Shown here in pieces: positions 41,262-49,000 of a stretch of DNA of 64,000 bases. The stretch is from Gracilibacillus salitolerans (lineage in GTDB: Bacteria; Bacillota; Bacilli; Bacillales; Amphibacillaceae), in assembly GCF_009650095.1 (NCBI RefSeq), contig NZ_CP045915.1, positions 1,240,001 through 1,304,000 of the forward strand, read 5' to 3'. The position numbers and the translations under genes were made by a program. The notes beneath the pieces were generated by a model. That model worked only from the letters and a program-made list of their open reading frames with translations. It was not told the DNA's origin and made no database searches. Every line of letters begins with the position of its first letter. Position 1 is the stretch's first letter.

Positions 41262-42140
41262 ATGAAAAAAGTAGTATTAACAATGATGACTGCCTTACTA
41301 GTCATGTTTATCGTGGGATGTTCCCAACAAAGTGATGAAGCAAACGGAGACGAGGCAGGTGCAGAAGAGAAACAAACCATTACACTAGGTGTAACCCCAT
41401 GGACAAGTACGGTACCACCTACTGAAATTGCCCAAATTATTTTGGAAGATATGGGTTATAACGTAGAACAAACACAAGCAGATGCGGGTAGTACGTATAT
41501 CGGTCTATCTCGTGGCGATATCGATGTATTTATGGATGGCTGGTTCCCAGTACATGACGTATACATTGAAAAATATAGTGACACTATTGAAGAAACAGCA
41601 GTTAGCTATCCTGAAGCAGATTCTGGGTTAGTAGTGCCAACTTATATGGAAGATGTCAATTCAATCGAAGACCTAAAAGGCATCGAAGCTAATTTAAGTA
41701 ATGAAATTTATGGTATTGAAGAAGGGGCAAGTATCACAGGAGAGATCGACGGATTAATCGAGAGTTATGAGCTTGATGTGACACAAGTTAATTCTTCTGA
41801 GGGTGGAATGATTGCCCAAGCAATGCGTAAAATGGAAAGTGAAGAACCAGTTGTTTTCTATGGCTGGAGACCACACACGATGTTTAACAAATTTGATATT
41901 AAAGTTTTAGAAGACCCTAAAGGTATTTTTGAAACAGCATCTGTTAAAGTAATTACCAATAATGAAATACAAGAAACTGCTCCAGATGCCTATGCATTCT
42001 TAAGCAATTGGAGTATCTCTATTGACGATGTGGAAGAAATGATTGTCAAAATTGAAGAAGAAGAAATTCCTGCAGAAGAAGTAGCACAAGAGTGGATTGA
42101 CAACAATCAAGATAAAGTAGATGAAATGCTAGGTGAATAA
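41262..42140 (+). CDS. Glycine betaine/carnitine-binding lipoprotein (ProX/OpuAC type)
   Basis: Substrate-binding lipoprotein, 292 residues. Signal MKKVVLTMMTALLVMFIVGCSQ with a lipobox ending in Cys. The mature part is an OpuAC-like domain with VTPWTSTVPPTEIAQIILEDMGY, DVFMDGWFPVHD and VVFYGWRPHTMFNKFDIKVLEDP; the Trp residues in these motifs usually form the aromatic box around the quaternary ammonium group. Its place in the carnitine operon suggests carnitine uptake, perhaps with betaine. Confidence 0.9.
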   Translation: MKKVVLTMMTALLVMFIVGCSQQSDEANGDEAGAEEKQTITLGVTPWTSTVPPTEIAQIILEDMGYNVEQTQADAGSTYIGLSRGDIDVFMDGWFPVHDVYIEKYSDTIEETAVSYPEADSGLVVPTYMEDVNSIEDLKGIEANLSNEIYGIEEGASITGEIDGLIESYELDVTQVNSSEGGMIAQAMRKMESEEPVVFYGWRPHTMFNKFDIKVLEDPKGIFETASVKVITNNEIQETAPDAYAFLSNWSISIDDVEEMIVKIEEEEIPAEEVAQEWIDNNQDKVDEMLGE

Positions 42141-42151
42141 GGTAAATAAGT

Positions 42152-42178
42152 GTCTGTGTTGACTGAGTCAGCACAGAC
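42152..42178 (+). terminator. Terminator of the carnitine operon
   Basis: GTCTGTG-TGACT / AGTCA-CACAGAC, 12 paired bases around a one-base centre with two small bulges, then CTTGTTGT. Confidence 0.75.
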
Positions 42179-42182
42179 CTTG

Positions 42183-42252
42183 TTGTACATTAGAAAAGTA
42201 CAAAATTTTAGCAGAGGAGTAATTCGACGTAGTGAAAATTTTGAATGTACAA
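42183..42252. repeat. Nested inverted repeat in the carnitine/CocE gap
   Basis: TTGTACATT and CAAAATTTT on the left are mirrored by AAAATTTTG and AATGTACAA on the right, nine-base perfect arms in both pairs. The left arms are separated by nine bases, the right arms touch. Possibly a regulatory DNA site or an RNA structure upstream of the CocE gene. Confidence 0.45.
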
Positions 42253-42268
42253 AGTATAAGTAAAACTA

Positions 42269-42306
42269 CGGCTTTCGCCAGCACTTGGCGATAAGCCGAG
42301 TTTTTC
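42269..42306 (+). terminator. Terminator-like hairpin upstream of the CocE gene
   Basis: CGGCTT-TCGCCA / TGGCGA-AAGCCG stem followed by AG and five or six Ts. It lies only about 40 bp before the CocE gene, so it ends a leader transcript or acts as an attenuator. Confidence 0.75.
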
Positions 42307-42344
42307 TAATATTTACAGTTATTTAGCTCGAAAGGAAGGTCTAT

Positions 42345-44063
42345 ATGACAAAAATCAATCAAGTAATTGTTGATAGGGAAGTGCCTTGTACTTTACGAGA
42401 TGGTGTTACATTATATGCTAATATCTATCGTCCACAAGCAAGAGGGAGTTATCCGGTTTTACTTACCCGTTTGCCTTATAATAAAAATCTTCCAAACTAT
42501 TCTCATAGATGGATCGATCCAATTCGCACGGTGATGCAAGGCTATATAGTGATTATTCAAGATGTTCGTGGTCGCTATGCATCGGAAGGAGAATTCGAAC
42601 CTTTTGTCCAAGAAGCAAAAGATGGCTATGACACTGTTGAATGGACTGCGAGCTTGCCATATTCGAGTGGCAAAGTGGGTATGTTTGGCTTATCTTATTA
42701 TGCATTCACTCAATTATATGCATTAGTAGAACAGCCACCTTCGCTAAAAGCAATATTTCCAGCAATGACTGGAAACATTTTTAAGGAACCATTTGGGGGA
42801 GACGGCGTACTTGCATTGGCTTCTTCTGAAACATGGATGCTTGACTCTGTAGCACCAGATTATTTAAAAAGAAAGTTAAGTCCAGAAGAATATACCAAAG
42901 CGATCAAGGAGCTTACTAAAGACCTTGATAAGATTGAAGAATGGCACAAATACACACCAGTAAAAGACTTACCGCCTGTGATGAAACATCCGGTATTGCA
43001 CGACATCTATCGCAATTATATGGAGCAAGAATATAACCAAAAAGCATTAGCACATACAGATGGTAAGAACTATGCTGATTATATGAATATACCAGCCTAT
43101 CATCTTGCAGGCTGGTATGATAATTTCCTAAGTCAGACAGTAATGAATTATGAACAGATGAGCGCCGACAATCCTAATCAACAGTTAATCGTTGGACCAT
43201 GGGGACATGGTATGGTTGGTTCTGAGTTAGGTGAGCGTTCCTTTGGGGTAAATAGTTCTGCTCACTCGATTGATGGTGAAGAGGATCTAACATCCCTCCA
43301 CATTAAATGGTTCAATCGTTGGCTGAAAGAAGATCACGATACACGTAAAGCTGATGAAGATCCTGTCAAAATTTTTGTAATGGGGATTAATGAATGGCGG
43401 ACTGAAAAAGAGTGGCCATTACAACGAACGATATATACAAACTACTATTTTCATAGTGATGGACAAGCAAATAGTCAGACTGGAACTTTAAACACAATCG
43501 TCCCTGCAAATGAACCAAACGATCACTATATTCACGATCCAGTAAATCCGGTACCTACTCATGGTGGGGGAACCTTATTTTATAATGGTAGAAACGCTGG
43601 GCCACGTGATCAACGAGTAATAGAGCAACGAGAAGATGTACTCGTCTATACGTCACATCCATTGGAAGAATCTATAGAAGTAACGGGTTCAGCAAAAGTG
43701 GTGTTATGGGCTTCTACTGATGCTGTTGATACAGATTTCACTGCAAAATTGGTCGATGTTTTCCCTGATAGGACGGCTTATAATCTAGCAGACGGTGTTG
43801 TTCGAGCCAAATATCACAATGGGAAAAGTAAAGCTGATGAAGTGGATTGCTATGAAATAGAATTATCTCCGACAAGTAATGTATTTTTGCCAGGTCATTC
43901 GATCAGAATTGATATTGCATCCAGTGATTTTCCACGCTATGATGTGAATCCAGGTACAGGTGAAACAACTTTAGATACCGTAGATATGGTGAAGGCAAAA
44001 CAAAAAGTGTTTCATCAAGCAGCATATCCATCACATGTTGTGTTGCCGATTATACCTGATTGA
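42345..44063 (+). CDS. CocE/NonD family hydrolase (X-Pro dipeptidyl-peptidase/acylase type)
   Basis: Alpha/beta-hydrolase of 572 residues without signal peptide. N-terminal catalytic domain with LRDGVTLYANIYRP, IIQDVRGRYASEGEF and the nucleophile Ser in FGLSYYAF; cap helices in the middle (about 150-270); then GPWGHG with the catalytic-His type motif, and a C-terminal jelly roll (about 370-570) containing SSDFPRYDVNPGTG, typical of CocE/XPDAP members. The substrate (ester, amide or prolyl peptide) cannot be determined. Ribosome site GAAAGGAAGG. It is separate from the carnitine operon. Confidence 0.87.
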   Translation: MTKINQVIVDREVPCTLRDGVTLYANIYRPQARGSYPVLLTRLPYNKNLPNYSHRWIDPIRTVMQGYIVIIQDVRGRYASEGEFEPFVQEAKDGYDTVEWTASLPYSSGKVGMFGLSYYAFTQLYALVEQPPSLKAIFPAMTGNIFKEPFGGDGVLALASSETWMLDSVAPDYLKRKLSPEEYTKAIKELTKDLDKIEEWHKYTPVKDLPPVMKHPVLHDIYRNYMEQEYNQKALAHTDGKNYADYMNIPAYHLAGWYDNFLSQTVMNYEQMSADNPNQQLIVGPWGHGMVGSELGERSFGVNSSAHSIDGEEDLTSLHIKWFNRWLKEDHDTRKADEDPVKIFVMGINEWRTEKEWPLQRTIYTNYYFHSDGQANSQTGTLNTIVPANEPNDHYIHDPVNPVPTHGGGTLFYNGRNAGPRDQRVIEQREDVLVYTSHPLEESIEVTGSAKVVLWASTDAVDTDFTAKLVDVFPDRTAYNLADGVVRAKYHNGKSKADEVDCYEIELSPTSNVFLPGHSIRIDIASSDFPRYDVNPGTGETTLDTVDMVKAKQKVFHQAAYPSHVVLPIIPD

Positions 44064-44164
44064 TTTGGAAAGATATTTTGACCAAAACTTTATGTCATCT
44101 TCATCTCCATCTATTAAACTAACAATGAATAAATGATTAGGAGAGAGAATAGAGGAGAATAATC

Positions 44165-44398
44165 GTAAAGTATTCCTTTTGGCTTTTAGTTGCTATTGTA
44201 ATATTTTTAACTTTCAAGGAATTAATCATTAGTAAGAAAGATTTGGGAGCGAAAGGTAGTGAAGAAGTATCTCCACAAATGGTGGAGAAGCAAAACGGCG
44301 AAACTATTAAGGAAGTGATTGATCCGGGGCATGTTAGCTTTGAAGGTGAAGCATTATCTTATCTTAGATGGAATCAATATGTTATCGTATCCTTCTAG
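44165..44398 (+). pseudogene. Small single-helix membrane ORF with GTA where a start codon is expected
   Basis: A 77-codon frame with GAGGAG seven bases before GTA 44165. Read from there it gives (M)KYSFWLLVAIVIFLTFKELI, a typical signal-anchor, followed by a charged soluble tail ending in YVIVSF. No ATG, GTG or TTG precedes the membrane segment. One base change (GTG to GTA) would explain this, so it is either a start-codon mutant, a non-standard start, or a sequencing error. Function unknown. Confidence 0.4.
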
Positions 44399-44439
44399 GA
44401 CTTTTATTTTAATAATGAATCTAGAAAAGAGGAACATCA

Positions 44440-45303
44440 TTGAACAAAGGATTATTTGCTGTATTAATCGTTATAACTACAAGTTTAATGGGATCATCGT
44501 TTGCGATTGGCAAGATCGGATTAAATTATATATCACCTTTACTGTTAGTTGGGATACGTTTTACATTGGCAGGTATATTGATGGGAATAATGGTTCGTAT
44601 ATTCAAGCGAGATCACCCGAACACTTTAAGAGAATGGGGTCAAATTATGCTGGTTGGCTTGTTCCAAACAGCAGGGGTGATGGGCTTTATCTTTATAAGT
44701 ATGAGAACAATAACGGCTGGTGAATCGTCGATTTTAACCTTCACCAATCCATTACTTGTTGTTATTTTCGGAACATTATTCTTAGGGACGAAATATCGTT
44801 GGACTCAATGGTTAGGTGTAATCGCTGGATTCTTAGGTGTATTTATTACGCTAGGTGCTGATTTAGATGTGCAACAAATTGGTACTGTTCTTGGTTTCCT
44901 AAGTGCGGTTTCCTGGGCGATTGCAACATTGTTGATGAATAGATGGGGAAAAAGACTTGATGTATGGGTAGTAACTGCCTACCAAATGCTTGCTGGTGGA
45001 GTTTTGTTATTATTGGCGAGTGCCTTTTTTGAACAAGTGGAAATGGTCATTACACCAAGCTCAGTATTCATCGTTTTATGGTTAGCTGTCATGGCATCGA
45101 TTGTGCAGTTTGCAGTCTGGTTTTTCCTATTGCAGAATGAGAATCCGGGTAAGGTAAGTTCGTTTTTATTTTTAGCTCCGCTATTCGGTGTACTATTTGG
45201 TTGGCTTTTATTGGATGAACAATTGCATATCTCCACATTAATAGGTGGATCCATTATATTAGTTGGTATTTATCTTGTGAATAGACCACAAAGTACATCT
45301 TAA
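44440..45303 (+). CDS. EamA/DMT-family transporter (RhaT/YdcZ-like exporter)
   Basis: Ten-helix membrane protein, 287 residues, made of two EamA repeats. Starts at TTG 44440 behind AAAGAGGA. Conserved features: GSSFAIGKIGLNYISPLLLVGIRF at the start of repeat one, and GVIAGFLGVFITLGAD plus FLSAVSWAIATLLMNRWG in repeat two. Members export metabolites or take up small solutes; substrate unknown. Confidence 0.9.
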   Translation: MNKGLFAVLIVITTSLMGSSFAIGKIGLNYISPLLLVGIRFTLAGILMGIMVRIFKRDHPNTLREWGQIMLVGLFQTAGVMGFIFISMRTITAGESSILTFTNPLLVVIFGTLFLGTKYRWTQWLGVIAGFLGVFITLGADLDVQQIGTVLGFLSAVSWAIATLLMNRWGKRLDVWVVTAYQMLAGGVLLLLASAFFEQVEMVITPSSVFIVLWLAVMASIVQFAVWFFLLQNENPGKVSSFLFLAPLFGVLFGWLLLDEQLHISTLIGGSIILVGIYLVNRPQSTS

Positions 45304-45360
45304 CTCTCATTAGTTTATGTAATTTTATCTTTCAAGTTTTTTAGTAGAATGAAAATCTCT

Positions 45361-45405
45361 AAACGGCCTTAATTCTATAAATACAAGATTAAGGCCGTTT
45401 TTCTC
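45361..45405 (+). terminator. Terminator of the EamA transporter gene
   Basis: Perfect 13-bp stem AAACGGCCTTAAT / ATTAAGGCCGTTT followed by TTCTCC. Confidence 0.9.
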
Positions 45406-45856
45406 CTTCTTTTCTCGAATATGATTATTACTATAAAGTTAATCCTAAATTTTAGCACACTGTTGTCATTGCCGTTTTGTAATTTACCCACATACTTACT
45501 CTTGATATAGTTTCTACACATGATAATCCCCAAAGTCAGATGCAATATTTTCTTTTATTTGTTAAAAAAATCCTAGTAATCTGGCATTAATAATTTAGTG
45601 AATCAATCAAAATAATTGTATTTGTGCTAAAAGCCTTGGTTATATGGCCATAATCATTTCTTCATTTCATAATCAACAGTTCTTATATTTAAAGAATGCT
45701 ATATCTTTTTTCCCATTTCTAACATATTGATTATATGTTTTTGGAAATTACCTTTCTATAATGGAGATTAACCAATTCTACCAATATGGAAGGTTGATAG
45801 AATAAAAGGCAGCAGGTCTTTGCACTATTTAGGTAGAAATTTTCAAATGTTTTAAA
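45406..45856. other. AT-rich upstream region of the pectinase gene
   Basis: About 450 bases with no supported gene on either strand. Very AT-rich and probably regulatory. The following 160 bases hold a near-consensus cre site and a tiny leader ORF, annotated separately. Confidence 0.4.
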
Positions 45857-45871
45857 ATGAAAGGGTTTCCA
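45857..45871. promoter_or_regulatory. Near-consensus cre (CcpA) site before the pectinase gene
   Basis: ATGAAAGGGTTTCCA matches the catabolite-response consensus WTGNAANCGNWNNCW at all but one position (G for C in the central CG). Catabolite repression of a secreted pectinase would be expected. Confidence 0.5.
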
Positions 45872-45918
45872 TTGTGGTAGGAGCCAAATCTCTTTTTACT
45901 TACTTTAAGGAGGTGATA

Positions 45919-45942
45919 TTGGCAAAAAAAATGCTGTATTAG
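45919..45942 (+). CDS. Possible leader peptide (7 codons) before the pectinase gene
   Basis: A perfect Shine-Dalgarno sequence AAGGAGGTGA (45907-45916) precedes TTG GCA AAA AAA ATG CTG TAT TAG, a peptide of seven residues (MAKKMLY). The pectinase starts 72 bases later with its own ribosome site. Such a strong site with so short a frame suggests either a translated leader or the remains of an older start. Confidence 0.3.
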   Translation: MAKKMLY

Positions 45943-46014
45943 AAGTAACGATTTACATCAAGAGGATACATAATAAGTTTGTAAAAATTTTTGGAAGAAG
46001 CGAGGAGGAAAGGA

Positions 46015-49000
46015 ATGAAAAGCGTCTTAAAGATTTTTTTAAGTTTAATTTTATTGCTCTCATTTATGCAGAATGATGTTCTTTCAATAGTAACAGCTGC
46101 AGAATCTACAGAAAACTTACCCTCTGAACCAATAGCATTAACGGCTGAACCACATGACAGTCAGCAGGTTGAGTTAAGTTGGATTCCTGGTGTAGGGAAA
46201 CATATATTGTATGTTGGTACAGGAAATCTAGCTGATGAAATGACAATGGACCATTTTGAATCACTTGGGTTCTCGATCACTTTCATGGAAGATAAAGAAG
46301 TAAGTGGAGAAGATGCGAATTCCTATGATTTGGTATTTGTTGGCGAATCATCCAACTCATCAAATATAGGGGATAAATTTATCAATTCTTCTATTCCTGT
46401 TGTTTACGCAGAACCATTTGCACTTGATGACGTCTACCTGTCTGAATCCACTTCTGGATCATTTGGAAGCTATGAAGATCAAGACTCACTTCAAATCCAA
46501 GAAAGTAATCATCCTTTAGCTGCTGGATTAAGTGGTACCGTCAAAGTATACGATAAGGCTGGCAAAATCAATTATGGTGCCCCTGGTGAAGAGGCAATCA
46601 CCATTGCCACTGCAGCTGATGATGATAGTAAAGCAACGATCTTCGGATATGAAAAAGGTGCAGAAAATGTAAATGGAGATCCGGTCTCTGCTCGTCAAGT
46701 AGCCACGTTTTTATTCGCTGGCCAGGAAGAATATATGACGGAAGAAGGCTGGAAGTTACTAGACCAATCCGTTATGTGGGCGTTAGGTATGGAGAATATT
46801 GATCATAATGAAACCTATACGATAAAACGGAGCACAGAAGACGGAGGACCTTATGAAGTTGTCGCAACAGATATAACAGGAACCAGTTATATCGATAGTG
46901 GATTAACGAATTATTCGACGTATTATTATGTTATTTCTGCTGTGAATGCTGAAGGTGAAAGTAAAGATTCAGAACAAGTTAGTGTCACACCAATTGAAAT
47001 TCCTGATCCGCCATCAGCACCAACAGATTTGACAGCTGTTGAGAGGAATAGTCAGGTTGATTTAAGTTGGAATGCTGGTGACAGAAAACAGATTTTATTT
47101 GTTGGGACAGGTATTCCAGCTGATGACAAAACAATCGATCACTTAGAGTCACTTGGTTTCGCCGTGTCATTTATCAAAGATAATGAAGTAAGTGGAGAAG
47201 ACGCGGTTTCCTATGACTTAGTGTTTGTTGGTGAATCCTCAGGGTCTGCCTATATTGGCAAAAAGTTCATGGATTCACCAGTACCTGTTGTATATGCAGA
47301 ACCTTATGCACTGGATGATGTTCATTTAAGTCAAGCAGATTCTGGATTGTTCGGAAGCTATGAGAATCAGGATTCTATTTCTATTGATGATAGCGATCAT
47401 CCATTAGCTGCAGGATTAAGTGATACGATTAAAGTGTATAATCAAGCTGGAAATGTCAATTTTGGTACACCTGGTGAAGAGGCAATTACCATTGCTACCA
47501 CAGCAGATGATGATAGCAAAGCAACCATTTTTGCTTATGAAAAAGGAGCCGAAAATGTAAATGGAGATCCGGTCCCTGCTCGTCAAGTAGCAACGTTTTT
47601 ATTTGCAGGACAAGAAGAAGTGATGACAGAAGAAGGTTGGAAGCTAATTGATGCCTCCGTAAAATGGGCGCTTGGCATCGAAGATAAGTACACTTCTAAA
47701 GAAACCTATAATGTAAAACGTAGTACAACAAAAGAAGGTCCTTATGAGACAATTGCTGAAAATATCGAGAAAACGACATTCCGTGATACGGGATTGGAAA
47801 ATGGCACGAATTATTATTATGTTGTCTCAGCGGAAAACATTGGTGGAGAAGGTAATCCTTCAGATGAAGTAAGTGCTTTACCTGTAGCTCCATTACAACC
47901 TCCAACTGGTTTATCCTCAAATAATGGTAATGAAGAGGTAACAATTAGTTGGGAACCAATCGATGGGGCAAACTCGTACCAGGTCCTCCGTAGTAAAGAA
48001 AAGGGCTTGAGTTATGAGGTGGTTGAAAGTTCAGTAACGGAAACGGAATATACGGATACAGGCTTAACAAATGGCGATAGGTATTATTATGTTGTATCTG
48101 CTAAGAGCGATGCATCCCAAAGTGTTAACTCTGCCCCTGTAAGCGCGGTAGCTGTTCCGGAAAATGGAGTACCTGCGATTCCAACAGGATTAGAAACATC
48201 TGCTGGTGATGGACAGGTAGTCTTAACATGGCCTTCTGTTAGTGGAGCTGACAGCTATAACATTAAGCGTGGTTCATTTGAAAGTGGTGAATATGAAGTC
48301 ATTGCTTCGGAAGTGCCTCTTACAAGTTATCAAGATGCAGGGGTAACGAATGGTGAAACCTATGATTATGTTGTTTCCGTTGTAAATGAGAATGGTGAAA
48401 GCTTTGATTCTGAACCATTAGCTGTTACACCTGCTAAAGTGACAGTTGTAGCAAAAGAAGGTGGAGACTTTAAAACGGTGCAAGAAGCGATTGATGCCGC
48501 ACCAGATAATAGTTCTAAACGTCACGTCATCTACATTAAAGATGGGGAGTATCGCGAGAAACTGACGGTACCTGAGAGCAAAACAAACCTTAGTTTTGTA
48601 GGAGAAAGTAAAGAAGGCACTGTCCTTGTATATGATGATAATGCCAACACAATCGGACCTGATGGCAATCCATTAGGCACTTCACAAAGTTCAAGCATGT
48701 TTATCTATGCTGATGATTTTATTGCAAAAAATTTAACTATTGAAAATGATTCTGGTCAAGGGACAGGGCAAGCTGTAGCTGCTTATGTTGCAGGAAATCA
48801 TGCATATTTTGAGAACGTTATGTTTTTAGGTTATCAGGATACTTTATATACTCACTCTGGAAGTCAGTATTATAAAGATTGCTATATTGAAGGTGATGTT
48901 GATTTCATCTTTGGTAGCGCGACAGCGGTTTTTGATAATTGCCAAATCCACAGCAATCGTGATGGAAGTATGTTAACAGCTGCGAGCACTCCACAAGAGA

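Noticed and set aside
44319..44723. 134-codon plus-strand ORF overlapping the EamA gene start
   Set aside because: Shadow frame: most of it lies inside the well-supported EamA transporter gene and its composition is not protein-like.
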